64,000 bases of DNA, taken from contig JANSLP010000099.1 in assembly GCA_029298735.1 (NCBI GenBank), positions 1-64,000 of the forward strand, in the 5' to 3' direction. Origin of the DNA: Ophiostoma sp. CBS 140.51. Its lineage: Eukaryota; Ascomycota; Sordariomycetes; Ophiostomatales; Ophiostomataceae. The notes beneath the pieces were generated by a model. The model was not told the origin of the DNA. It worked only from the letters and a program-made list of their open reading frames with translations, and made no database searches. This document shows positions 50,093 through 61,640 of this stretch, one piece after another; position 1 is the first letter of the stretch, and every line of letters starts with the position of its first letter. The translations under genes and the position numbers were made by a program.

Positions 50093-51645
50093 ATGGGCTT
50101 CTTTCAGGCCTTGGCCCGCGTGCCGGGCGACTTTGCCCGCGATTTGCGCATGAACCGTACCCAGGCGCTCATCTTCTTGACGTCGTGGTTCTGCTGGACC
50201 ATTGGCTCCATGCACTACTTTATGCTGTCTTACACGATGGCTGATATTGCAAAGACGCTCGGTGTCGAGCAGAGCAAAATCGCCCAAGCCAACACCACAA
50301 CCATGTTATCGCGGGCGGTTGGTGCTGTGATATTTGGTGTTCTATCCGACCAGTTTGGCCGCAAGATCCCGCTGCTCCTCGACTTGGTGCTGATGGGCGT
50401 CTTTACACTTTGCACGGGCTTTATCCATACCTATGGCCAGCTCATCGGCGTGCGGTTCCTTTTCGGTGAGTCCCCACCAGTCCTCGTTTCGTTATTTTAT
50501 TTTTAAATCGTCTCTAACAGTCTAGGCGTCGCTTATGGCGGTCTTTACGGCGCAACAATGGCCGGTCTGCTCGAGGCTATGCCGCGCAGCTCGCGTGGTA
50601 CTGTCGCCGGTTTCACACAGCAGGGCTTTGGCGCCGGCAACCTGTTTGCCTCGGGACTGAACCTTGCCATGAGTGAGTTAACCCGCTTATTTTTCCTGCA
50701 ACTTTTCGATGTCGGCTGCTAACAGAAACAGACAAATACGGCTGGCGGTCGCTGTTCTTCCTTGGTGCTGGTCTTACCGTCCCCGCCTTCCTCTTGCGTC
50801 TCGTCACGCCCGGCTACTCGGTCGCCAGCGATGCCATCCGCGAGGCTGAGGGTCTAGACCAGGACGGCCGTGTCGACGACCGTGCCCAGGTCGGCGGTAA
50901 CATTTCCTTCTTTGTCAAGTTCCGCTATGCCGTCATCCACCACTGGCCCATTGTCATCTACTGCACTGTCCTCACCTCGTGTTTTGCCACACTCGGCCAC
51001 GGCCAGATGGATGTGTATCCCAGTTTCTTGACCACCCAAAAGGGCCTTGATATCCTGCACGAGACCTGGATCACCGTTATCTTCCAGTGCGGTGGTATCC
51101 TGGGCGGCGTTATTGGTGGCTACTGCTCCAAGTTCAGTCCCAAGTGGGTGCCCGTGGCCGCTGCTGTGCTCATGGCCCCCTGGCTTCCGCTGTGGACGCT
51201 GCCCAACGACTGGCGTCTGCTGGCCGTCGGTGCCTTTTTCTTGGAGCTGGCATACGGCGCTTCCATTGGCACTGTCGGCAACATTCTGCAAATGGTCTGC
51301 CCTCACCCCGGTATCCGTGCCGCTTTCGGTGGTGTCACATATAATCTGGGCAATGCCGTGTCGTCGATTGCGCCGACCATTGAGACCAAGCTCGGCGAGC
51401 AGTGGCCGACACCCGAAGGCAAGCCCGACTATGGCCGCATCCAGCTAATCCTGACGGGTGTGCTGATTGGCCTGCTGGCCATCACCCTCGCCTGCATGCC
51501 TGTCAAGAACGTCAACCTCGAGTGGGATCTCGAGGACCCCAACCAGGTCATTCCCGGCCACAATGTGCCCGAGGGCAAGGAGGCTCCCTCGGTCAACGAG
51601 CTCGAGAACGGCAACGGCACTCCGCCGGCCCAGACCATTGGCTAG
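50093..51645 (+). CDS. Jen-like carboxylic acid:H+ symporter (MFS)
   Basis: Plasma-membrane MFS importer related to Jen1/Jen2 mono- and dicarboxylate permeases. Three exons: 50093-50465, 50526-50672 and 50732-51645, with introns GTGAGT...CTAG and GTGAGT...ACAG. The 1434 bases are in frame (477 residues). The alternative first acceptor four bases earlier would bring in a TAG, so I chose CTAG at 50525. Visible features: helix 1 from residue ~20 (TQALIFLTSWFCWTIGSMHY), the MFS loop GVLSDQFGRKIPLL, and GVAYGGLYGATMAGLLEAMP. In the Jen signature region the sequence is ATLGHGQMDVYPSFL. The His and Asp of the family signature are kept, but Asn and Gln are replaced by Ala and Met. The C-terminal tail is acidic, as in permeases controlled by endocytosis. 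It is the likely substrate uptake protein of the cluster. Confidence 0.85.
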
Positions 51646-52279
51646 AGCGTGTCTCTATTCCGGCTTTCCGCCGTGGTAAGAGTAAGTGTGGTGAGATTCA
51701 GGCCCTGGTTGTCGACGGACTAAGCGTCCCGTAATGATACCGGGAGACCGTGGTGTGGGCAGATATAGGATTCGATCAACATGTAGATCGAGCAGGGACT
51801 ACATGCCGGTCTTATTTTTCGGGTACTTTTTCTTTTCAGTAGCCTCGTCTTTGTCAATTTGATCAATCAAGATGTATATTCCTTTTCGTTTCTCATGTGG
51901 TGTGACGGTAACTGAGGTAGAGGCGAACCTAGGCAGTGTCCTTTATAAAGAGTGTTCCACAAGCCGGGATATCATGTTTCCAGTGTCGTATATAACTAAA
52001 TGAAAAGAATTATTTCTCTGTAGTCGAATCTGTTTAATGAAATGCCGAATGTTTTTCTGTGTAAAAAGGAGAGTTTGTTGACGTTCTTGCCTGGGCAGGA
52101 GATGTGATCTAGGGCATGTGATGACTAATCACACCCACGAACAGTCCCGCTAACCACGTAATTTTGGTAAGCTCCAAATACAGCAGGTACAACCCACTGT
52201 AGCTTAACTCCCATCCAGGCTTCCTTCCTCGCCTCCATCCTGTCAACAACATATACCGATTGCGCTCCCAACCACGACG
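51646..52279. other. Intergenic region, transporter to WDR70
   Basis: A/T-rich 634-base spacer that includes the transporter 3' region and the WDR70 promoter. No gene is seen. Confidence 0.55.
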
Positions 52280-54046
52280 ATGAGCGGCTTTGTTGACTAT
52301 GACAGCGACGACGAGGGGCCGGACAACGCCCTTCTACAGTCTTTTCTGCCAGCGGCCTTTGGCAAGAAGACCCAGGAAGCCGACATTGACGCACAGATTG
52401 AGCGCAGCCGGCGGCCAGCATGGAAAGCTTCTACGGCAGCAGATGAAAAGGAAAAAACAAAAAAGGACGACGACAGCGACAGCGGCAACAGCGATAGTGA
52501 CAGCGACAGCGACAGCGACGATGGCGGCGACGATCTCGACCGGTTCCCCTTGTCGCACGAACTGGTCTTCAAGACCCACGACAAGGCTGTGACCAGCGTG
52601 TCGCTCGACCCAAATGGCGCTCGCATGGCCACTGGCTCACGAGACTGCAACGTCAAGCTCTACGACTTTGCGTCCATGACGCCGACTACACTGCGCGCGT
52701 TCAAGAGCGTCGACCCGTGGCAGCAGGGCGGCAAGCCGTCAGCCACGACCGAATCTCACCCGGTCAACCACGTGGCGTTCCACCCGCAAGCAGCGACTGT
52801 CATGTTGTGCATTACGGCGCACCCACAGGCCAAGATTTTGTCGCGCGACGGCGAGGTTCTGACAGAGTTTGTCAAGGGCGACATGTATCTGCGCGACATG
52901 CACAACACTAAGGGCCACGTGGGCGAGATTGCGACGGGCGCATGGCACCCGACGGACCGCGAGACGTGCGTGACGGCCGGCGCGGACAGCACGTTGCGAA
53001 TCTGGGACGTAAACAACAAGCGCAGCCAGAGGGACATTATTGTCTTCAAGTCGCGTGCTGCAGGGTCGGCAGGCCGCTCGCGCATGACGGCCGTGGCCTG
53101 GGGTGCACCAGCGCATGGTGGAGGCAGCGATACGGTCCTTGTGGCGGCCGCTCTCGATGGTTCTCTGGTCATGTACAGCGGAAACAACGGTCCCTATACA
53201 CGACCGACGGCAGAGGTGCGCGATGCCCACACACCCAACTCGTGGACAGGCGGTATCGACATCAGTGCGGACGGGCGCATGGTGGTGACACGCGGTGGCG
53301 ACGGGTTCATCAAACTGTGGGACACTCGGAAGTTCAAGCAGCCGCTGGTGACGGTGTCTCATGCGGCGACAGACGCTGCCGACCGGTTCCCCATGGCCAA
53401 CATTCGCTACGGACCCAACTCGACAAGCATTCTGGTGGGCTCGGCCGACGGCAGCCTACATGTGCTCAACCCGGGCAACCTGCGGCCTGAAGTGGTCACG
53501 CCTGTGACACCCGGCAGCCCACTGATTGCCGTCGAGTGGCACGCCAAGCTCAACCAGTTGGTGACGGGCTCGGCCAATGGCGAGACACATGTGCTCTTTG
53601 ACCCGACACGGTCAGTACGCGGCGCGGCGGATGTTGTGCGCCGCGCACCCAAGAAGCGACATGTGGACGACGACCCGTCTTTTACGATGGACCAGAGTAT
53701 AGGCATTTCCAACGACAATATCGTTGTGCCGGGTGCGCAGCAGATGGCTAGTCGCCGGCGCAAGGGTGTTACGAACACGGGCAAGTCGCTCGACCCCAGA
53801 CGGCCGACCATGCCGCAGCAGACGCCATTTGCCCATAATGGTCCTGACGACAAGAGCATTGAGAAGAACATTCCGCTTAGTCGCATGCTGCACGAGGACC
53901 CCCGTGAGGAACTGCTCAAGTACGCCGAGGCGGCCAAGAAGGACCCTATATTTACGGCAGCGTACAAAGTCAATGCGCCCGTGACGGAGTATGCGGAGCT
54001 GAGCGATGAAGAGGAGGAGCCCGATAAGAAGAGGGCCAAAAGGTGA
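52280..54046 (+). CDS. WDR70: WD40 protein WDR70
   Basis: Nuclear beta-propeller protein. WDR70 in fission yeast and humans works with the CRL4-DDB1 ligase to promote H2B ubiquitination at DNA breaks and thereby resection. A single exon encodes 588 residues. An acidic N-terminus (MSGFVDYDSDDEGPDN, FLPAAFGKK, then an Asp/Ser run ending DDLDRFPLSHE) precedes the propeller. Diagnostic blades: HDKAVTSVSLDPNGARMATG, FKGDMYLRDMHNTKGH-type blade (here VKGDMYLRDM), CVTAGADSTLRIWDVNNKRS, and the family signature FKSRAAGSAGRSRMTAVAWG. A later blade ends VTRGGDGFIKLWDTRKFKQP. The C-terminal ~120 residues carry basic patches (RRAPKKR, KKRAKR) that may act as nuclear signals. The ATG at 52280 gives the expected short acidic leader. 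Confidence 0.92.
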   Translation: MSGFVDYDSDDEGPDNALLQSFLPAAFGKKTQEADIDAQIERSRRPAWKASTAADEKEKTKKDDDSDSGNSDSDSDSDSDDGGDDLDRFPLSHELVFKTHDKAVTSVSLDPNGARMATGSRDCNVKLYDFASMTPTTLRAFKSVDPWQQGGKPSATTESHPVNHVAFHPQAATVMLCITAHPQAKILSRDGEVLTEFVKGDMYLRDMHNTKGHVGEIATGAWHPTDRETCVTAGADSTLRIWDVNNKRSQRDIIVFKSRAAGSAGRSRMTAVAWGAPAHGGGSDTVLVAAALDGSLVMYSGNNGPYTRPTAEVRDAHTPNSWTGGIDISADGRMVVTRGGDGFIKLWDTRKFKQPLVTVSHAATDAADRFPMANIRYGPNSTSILVGSADGSLHVLNPGNLRPEVVTPVTPGSPLIAVEWHAKLNQLVTGSANGETHVLFDPTRSVRGAADVVRRAPKKRHVDDDPSFTMDQSIGISNDNIVVPGAQQMASRRRKGVTNTGKSLDPRRPTMPQQTPFAHNGPDDKSIEKNIPLSRMLHEDPREELLKYAEAAKKDPIFTAAYKVNAPVTEYAELSDEEEEPDKKRAKR

Positions 54047-55365
54047 TAATTAAGACAATAGGGGTGACAAGAAATGGATGGCATGTATCAGGATACAAAG
54101 GGACAAAATGGATAAAATGTACAATAGACAACTACGATACCCATGAGATAAGCAATCAAGCCAAAATAATTGATCAAATACAATGGTTGTAGATTGAGAG
54201 TGCTCGTCGACGATGTCATGGATATACCCCAGTACAGGCACGCTTAGAGTGATATGTACTTACAGGATACACAAGCTCCTTCGGCATATTTCTATACCCG
54301 CTTTTATTCATCTCCTGATTGGCCACTACCCCCTCGCCTCACCTTGTTTATCCGCCGCGACGCGCTAGTCCCTTCCTGCCTCAGGCAGCAACGCGCCACC
54401 CGCCTGCCTGGCGTTCTGAAATCTACCGCAGGCCACAGCACTGACCACTGCCCTCCCACGAAATCTTGCCAGTCGCTCAACTGTGGTCCTTTCACTGTTT
54501 TCACTGCTTTCACTTCCCACATCATCAACGGGCGAAGAGCGCGCGCATCGAAAAAATCGCCAGACCCCCTCCGCATCCATCGAGTGCCATCGCAGGACAC
54601 GCCGAGACATCGAAACACGCGATTTTTCTCGCGCCTCCGGCCTTTGACACCGCTCCACGCCTTTCCCAACACGCCGCGGCTGCTTTTGAGCCTCTTTTAT
54701 CCTCCTTTTGTCGCTTTTGTCCCCCTTTTTGCTTCAAATCCCAAATTGCCCCTGTTTTCACCAACTATCGCTTTTGGCGCTTTTGCCAGCTCGCGAGCTT
54801 CCCCCCTCCCATCCACCATCCCCCATTTCCATCGTTCCCCATTATTCCATCCTCCCATTGTTGTTTCTCTCATCCGCTCCTTGTCCCCCAACGCCGTCAT
54901 TTGCAACTGTCGGTCGTTTTCTTTCTCCTTTTTGAGCCTCCTCTTCCTCTTTCTTTTTGGCCCTTTGCTGGCTTTTCGACACGCTCTTTTTTTCGTGTCG
55001 GCCCCCCTTTTTTGCTCTCGCGCCCTGACTGTTGGACCGCGACGCGACATCAGCGACCATCCAACGTCCATCGACGCCATCAAACGACACCATCTTTGAC
55101 CAACTGCCATCGCCTGTCAATTGAACGACGGCCATCAGTCATTGCCATTCATCGACATCAACGACCGATTCACACTCGTTTTTTTTCGCTTCTTTCAACG
55201 CGACACGACACGCACTTCTCGACGGACTCGCCACGACCGCTATGCGCCATTCGTGACTTCGCTCGACCAGCCCATCCCTCCATCCATTGCCTTAACCAAC
55301 TTTGTCCTCTCTGATCTCGGTCTAGAGGACACAATCCCACATCCAACGCGCATCATCTGCCCGCC
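54047..55365. other. Promoter and C/T-rich leader of the chromatin remodeller
   Basis: About 1.3 kb. From 54.5 kb on it is strongly C- and T-rich on the plus strand. Overlapping open frames of about 280 codons arise in two plus-strand frames from this composition alone, show no domains and are not called. Confidence 0.55.
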
Positions 55366-58300
55366 ATGGCTTCCGTCCAGGCTCCGGCAGGCGCCATGCC
55401 GCTGGCCAACACTGCACCGCCCAACGGCATCACGCCGCAGCAGGTGCAGGAAGTCTACAGCGTATGTTCACATCCACGTTCTCCCGTCGTTTTTCGCATG
55501 CTATTTTGCGCGACGCGACTTTCTGAGGCAGCCATGGATCCATCCAATTAAGAAAATAGAAAATACTGACTATTCTCGCAGCGCTTCCGGCAAATGAAGG
55601 AACAAGGCGTGCCCCAGACCGACCCCGACTTTATCAAGACACAACAGTTCCTGCTCAACATCCAACAACAACAGGCCTTCAAGCGCCAGATGCAGCACCA
55701 GCGCGACACACAGCAGGCCGCACAGCAAGCCGCAGCCGCCGCTGCCAACGGCGCCATTATGAACGGTGGCGGCGCGCCTCACCCCGGCGGTCGCCAACAA
55801 TCAGGCTTCCCTGGCCAGCCGATGGGCCGTCCCATGCCCCCTAACGCGGCGGCTGGTGCGGCTCCGGCAACCCCTGGCGGCGCTCCCACACCGGGCAGCG
55901 CTGCCGGTGGTGCTCCCGCTGGCGCGGCCGCGTCGCCTGTCACCGCCCACTTCTCGCAGCAGCAACTTAGCTTGCTGCGCCATCAAATCCAGGCTTTCAA
56001 GCACCTGTCTAGAAACGCTGGTGTTCCCATGCAGACACAGCAGGTCATCTTTAGCCAGCGCGCACGGAGACAGAACGCATCCGTGTCCGAGAAGCTGGCA
56101 GGCACTAAGACCCCCGCCACGCCGACCGGCGCTGCTGCGCGTAAGGGCGCTGCGGCTGCGGCTGCAGCTACTGCTGGCGGCGAGGACACTGCGAAGGCCG
56201 ACGTCAACGGTGCCGCACCCGGCTCGCAAGAGCTGACCGCGCCTGGCCGCAAGGTCAAGTCGTTCAAGACCATCCAGTCGCCCTACGAGTCGGGCGTCGT
56301 CCGCAAGACCATCAGCTACTTCGACCACGGCCGTCGTATCAACCGCCCCGTCATTCCTGGTATCCTGCCCACCGGTATCGACTTTGACGCCCTGCGCACA
56401 GAGCGCGAGAAGATTGTCTTCAACCGCATGAGCGCCCGCTACGCCGAGCTCAAGTCGCTCCCCAGCAACATCAGCCACTGGGATACCGCCACCAACACCC
56501 TCACCCCCGACGACACCATCAAGCGCAAGGCCTACATCGAGATGAAGTGCCTGGGCCTGTACTCTCTGCAACGCTCGCTGCGCGATAAGATTGGCCGCCA
56601 AATGATGCACTACGACAATCTTGCAATGACCACGAACCGCAGTAACTACCGTCGCATGAAGCGCCAGAATGTCCGCGAGGCTCGCATCACCGAAAAGCTC
56701 GAGAAGCAGCAGCGCGATGCCCGCGAGCACCGCGAGAAGAAGCGCCACTCCGACTTCCTCGCTGCCGTCACCAAACACCGCGCCGAGCTCCAGACCACTG
56801 CCACCCAGCAGCGCAACAAGATGCAGAAGCTCGGCCGCATCATGTACACCCAGCACTTCAACATCGAGAAGGAAGAGCAGAAGCGCATCGAGCGTACCGC
56901 CAAGCAGCGTCTGCAGGCCCTCAAAGCCAACGACGAAGAGGCCTACCTCAAGCTGCTCGACCAGGCCAAGGATACCCGTATTACCCACCTGCTGCGCCAG
57001 ACCGACGGTTTCCTGCACCAGCTCGCCTCGTCCGTTAAGGCCCAGCAGCGCGAGGCCGCTGAGCGCTACGGTGGCGACCCGAACCTGCGTGTCGAAGAGC
57101 CCGAGAGCGACAACGACTCCGAGGACGACGACCGCGCCAAGAAGATTGACTACTACGCCGTCGCCCATCGCGTCCGCGAAGAGGTCACTGAGCAGGCCGA
57201 CATGCTGGTTGGTGGCAGGCTCAAGGAGTACCAGGTCAAGGGTCTCCAGTGGATGATTTCCCTCTACAACAACAACCTCAACGGTATTCTGGCCGACGAG
57301 ATGGGTCTAGGCAAGACCATCCAGACCATCAGTCTCATCTGCTACCTCATCGAGCGCAAGCGCCAGCCTGGCCCCTACCTGGTTATTGTTCCCCTCAGTA
57401 CCCTCACCAACTGGAACCTCGAGTTCGAGAAGTGGGCGCCCTCCATTGCCCGCATTGTCTACAAGGGCCCGCCGACCACCCGTAAAACCCAGCAGGATAA
57501 GATTCGCCAGGGACGTTTCCAGGTTCTGCTCACCACGTACGAGTACGTCATCAAGGACCGCCCTCTTCTGAGCAAGATCAAGTGGTTCCACATGATTGTC
57601 GACGAAGGTCACCGCATGAAGAACAGCAACTCCAAGCTGAGCGCCACCATCTCGCAATACTACCACACCCGCTTCCGTCTCATTCTCACCGGTACCCCAC
57701 TGCAAAACAACCTGGGCGAGCTGTGGGCCATGCTCAACTTTGTGCTGCCCAACATCTTCAAGTCGGCTACGACTTTCGACGACTGGTTCAACACGCCCTT
57801 TGCCAACACGGGCGGCCAGGACCGCATGGAGCTCAACGAAGAAGAGCAGATTCTCGTCATTCGTCGTCTGCACAAGGTGCTGCAGCCTTTCCTGCTGCGT
57901 CGTCTCAAGAAGGATGTCGAAAAGGACCTGCCCGACAAAACCGAAAAGGTCATCAAGTGCAAGTTCTCGTCTCTACAGGCTCGCCTGTACAAGGAGATGC
58001 TGAACAACAACAAGCTCATTGTCAGCGACGGCAAGGGTGGCAAGACCAACGCCCGCGGTCTCAGCAATATCATCATGCAGCTCCGCAAGCTGTGCAACCA
58101 TCCATTTGTGTTTGGCGAGATTGAGACCGTCATGAACCCACAGAGCATCAGCAATGACCTGCTGTGGCGTACTGCCGGCAAGTTTGAGCTGCTCGAGCGC
58201 ATTTTGCCCAAGTACAAGGCCACGGGCCATCGTGTGCTCATGTTCTTCCAGATGACGGCCATCATGGACATTATGGAGGATTTCCTGAGGTACCGCGGCT

Positions 58301-60110
58301 TCCAATACCTGCGTCTCGATGGTACAACCAAGGCAGACGAGCGTTCGGATCTGCTGCGCGACTTCAACCGCCCTGACTCGCCCTACTTTATGTTCTTGCT
58401 GTCCACCCGTGCCGGTGGTCTCGGTCTGAACTTGCAGACGGCCGACACTGTCATCATCTACGATTCCGATTGGAACCCTCACCAGGATCTGCAGGCTCAG
58501 GATCGTGCCCATCGTATCGGTCAGAAGAACGAGGTGCGCATTCTGCGTTTGATCACGTCGTCGTCCGTCGAAGAGAAAATTCTGGAGCGTGCTCGCTACA
58601 AGCTCGACATGGACGGCAAGGTCATTCAGGCCGGTCGTTTCGATAACAAGTCGTCCGAAACCGATCGTGACGCCATGCTGCGGACACTGCTCGAGTCGGC
58701 CGACCTGCAAGAGACGGGCGACCAGGAGGAGATGGACGATGAGGAGCTCAACATGATCTTGGCGCGTAACGAGAACGAGCTGGCCACCTTCCAGAAGATG
58801 GACGATGAGCGCACCCACGACCCCGTCTACGGTACAGCCCCCGGTTGCCAAGGCGTGCCGCGTCTGATGGCCGACAATGAGCTGCCTGATATCTACCTGG
58901 CGGATCCCAACGTTGTCGAGGAAGAGGTCGAGGTGGTTCTGGGCCGTGGTGCACGTGAGCGGACCAAGGTCAAGTACGACGACGGTCTGACGGAAGAGCA
59001 GTGGCTGATGGCTGTCGACGACGACGACGACTCGCCCGAGGCGGCTGCCGCGCGCAAGCAGGCCCGCAAGGACAGGCGCGAGCAGAACCGTCTCAAGCGC
59101 CTCGCCAATGCCAACCCCATTACCGGCTCGGTCGAGAACACACCCGAGGGTAGCCGCGCTAGTTCCGAGGAGCCCGAGCCAGAACCCGAGCCGGAGCCGG
59201 AGACCCCTGTCAAGAAGCGTGGTCGGAAGCCCAATCCCAAGAATGAGAAGCGCAAGGCCGCTGACGACGAAGACGAGCCCTCGCAGCCGCCGCCCGCCAA
59301 GAAGCGCCGTGGTCCCATTGGCCGCCCCAAGGCTGTTGCCAGTGGTGATGGCCCTGCATCGGGTGCCAACAGCCCGGCTGCCGCCAGCCCCAAGGTGTCG
59401 ATGACGCCGCAGCTGCGTGGTCGTCTGCAGGAGAATTTACGCAAGCTGTACGACAGCCTGATGACGCTGGAGGTTGACGATCCGGAGCCCGAGGACCCCG
59501 AGGACAAGAACGAGGGTGACAAGGACGAGGACGACGAGCCTTTGAAGCGTCTGATCATTGGTCCCTTCGTGAAGCTGCCTTCGAAGCGCGACTATGGCGA
59601 CTACTATGTCATCATCCAGAAGCCCATTTGCATGAACCAGATACACGCACGCATTAAGAAGGGCGAGTACTCGAAGCTCACAGACATGCAGGCGGACATT
59701 AAGTTGTTGTGCAGCAACTGCCGCACATACAACGACGATGGCAGTCTGCTCTATGCCGACGCCAACACCATTGAGGTAGGCCAACACTCCCCCTTGCACA
59801 TACAACCATATAATTACAGCCGATACTAACAAAACAGGAATTCTTTGACAAGAAGATCGCTGAGACGCTGTCGGCTCACCCCGAGCTGCAGGCTCTGGAG
59901 CCTGGTGCGGCGCCGGCATCGACCAAGGCCTCGTCTGAGGCGCCCACGACGACCAACAGCACACCGGCACCAGTATCTACGCCGCTGCCCAAGATCAAGC
60001 TTGTGTCGAACGGCGTCAGTCTCAACAAGTCGGCTAGCAGCAATGGCAATGGCACCGGCAATGGTGAATCGTCGGCCAACGGTACCAGCACCAAGACTGA
60101 GGACGAATAG
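55366..60110 (+). CDS. snf21: SWI/SNF-RSC type chromatin-remodelling ATPase (Snf21/Sth1/BRG1-like)
   Basis: Catalytic subunit of a nucleosome remodeller. Three exons: 55366-55461, 55582-59775 and 59838-60110 (introns GTATGT...GCAG and GTAGGC...ACAG), in frame for 1520 residues. Domains in order: RFRQMKEQG segment and Gln/Ala-rich region; QLQ domain near 157-195 (LSLLRHQIQAFKHLSRN); HSA helix and post-HSA about 390-505, which recruit actin-related proteins; Snf2 ATPase with Walker A DEMGLGKT near 605; DEGH motif II near 705; and AHRIGQKNEVRI near 1008. SnAC-type region follows to about 1130. AT-hook-like KKRGRKPNPKN comes at about 1240, then a bromodomain split by the last intron (about 1310-1445, with KLPSKRDYGDYYVII). 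Short-form length and single bromodomain favour the RSC ATPase over Snf22-type paralogues; that choice is inference. Confidence 0.93.
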
Positions 60111-60957
60111 ACCACCTGTTACCCGTCGCCGATGCAACTCCGTCGCGGCACACCTCCACAAATATCACTCATCATCACATTCAAACTTCACCCAATCGTC
60201 TTCAAATTCCCCCCACTGTTTCCACCAGCGGCGTCTGTTTTATCCTAAAGATGTAATTTTCTGTATTCGAAAGAAAGGGACGGTATTTCCAGTTTCTAAA
60301 TTTTCTACACGCGCGGACGGATTTGCTGTTTTTTGTGTTTTCTTTTCTTCACTTCATCTTGTCTTTTTTTTGTTTTTAGTTTCTCAAACAGAGACCTAGG
60401 GAATAGGGTTTGGAGAATGGCCAGTTTGTTTTCCCTTCTCACATAACAAAACTACCATTTCTCTCCCTGGATAATGGCTGGAACGGAGGGTGTTTTTCCT
60501 CGATAAAAGAGGACGGAGTTGATATTTTCTTGCGTTTGTCTTTTTCTTGCGTCATTTCTTGCTTTTCCACTGTCGTATTACATCCATTACTTTTTCGACT
60601 CATGTTTTACAAAATATTACCTTTTTTTAGCATTTCATCTACCTGTGGCCAATTGTGAAATGATGTACTCAGTCACACACTGTGCTTTATTATATGCCAC
60701 AGGCTGAGTCGAGATCCAAGTGGTGAGTAATTCATCCATGTGGCCTTTTTTCGTATGAGTATGCACGTTCATCCGCTTTGGAACAAAATTCACAGACACT
60801 TTCAAATAAAGAAGGTTTTTAAAAGAATCAGGGTTGTAAAAGACTTAATTCGGACGTCTCATGGTTAATGCTAGGGCTTGAAAGTTGATGCCACTAGCAG
60901 ACTCTGTGGCCTTTATGAATACTAGTAAGCACCAGCAATCTCCAACAAACACGAGTC
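60111..60957. other. 3' region of the remodeller gene
   Basis: T-rich 847-base stretch, probably the 3' untranslated region plus spacer ahead of the tRNA gene. No gene is seen. Confidence 0.55.
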
Positions 60958-61049
60958 GGTTCCGTGGTCTAGTTGGTTACGACGTCTGCTTCACAGCATA
61001 GCGATTGCAAGATCGCAGAAGGTCCTGGGTTCGATCCCCAGCGGAGCCA
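60958..61049 (+). tRNA. tRNA-Val(CAC) with an 18-base intron
   Basis: Complete cloverleaf. The acceptor stem GGTTCCG pairs with CGGAGCC (one G-T pair), discriminator A at 61049. The D arm GTCTAGTTGGTTACGAC carries the A box, and the T arm CTGGGTTCGATCCCCAG the B box. The anticodon stem TCTGC (60985-60989) pairs with GCAGA (61015-61019). The anticodon CAC (60992-60994) sits in a loop TTCACAC once 18 bases (60996-61013) are removed after position 37, the canonical site of eukaryotic tRNA introns. It closely resembles yeast tRNA-Val in its arms. Confidence 0.93.
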
Positions 61050-61640
61050 TTCTTTTTTGCCTTTTTTGGCAACTACTTCAATCATTTTGTTAAAATGTTC
61101 AACGACGTCCTGTTGTTCTCCCTTTTTTTGTTTTTTATCATTTCGAACTTCTTCTCATTGCGCCCTTTATCTTTTTGTTCATCACATATAAGGAAATCTA
61201 TGGAGGTTTTGCTTGCAATAAAAGTGGTAAAGTATGTGTCGTAAAATGTGGAAGAAAAAAAAAAGCAGCAAAACGCCAGACAGCCAGACAGCACATCGTC
61301 ATCAGAGTGCTCTTTTTTCTTATGTTGCATGCCCCGTTTTGTTTTCTATATCTCTAATTTTCTGAAAACATTATGTCGCGAGAGACCGCAGAAGAAAATC
61401 AGAAAAAGCAAAAGTAAAAAAGGAACCAAATGCCAAAACGTAAAAAGTAGGTAAAAAGACGTGACAAAGTATATAACAAAAAGGGTTTTTGTCTTTTGGT
61501 TAACGCAATCAAAAGCAGAATCAAAAATTAGATCGTCTCTTGTTTTTTTATGTTGGGGGGCGTAATGATATTATCAGACTCCTCTGCATAATATCATCCT
61601 TGGGAAGATCCAGAGCAAGGGCTGGCGGTATCGACAACAT
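61050..61640. other. Spacer between the tRNA gene and ADE4
   Basis: A/T-rich and purine-rich 590 bases with A- and T-runs. Probably holds the ADE4 3' untranslated region. No gene is seen. Confidence 0.55.
61053..61058 (+). terminator. RNA polymerase III terminator
   Basis: A run of six T bases begins four bases after the tRNA 3' end, which suits Pol III termination. Confidence 0.85.

Noticed and set aside
54254..55314. Two overlapping ~280-codon plus-strand frames before the remodeller
   Set aside because: They result from a C/T-rich leader lacking stop codons in two frames at once; no domain, no gene-like start.
55801..57168. 455-codon minus-strand frame opposite the chromatin remodeller
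   Set aside because: Leu/Val/Gly-rich shadow frame of the remodeller exon.
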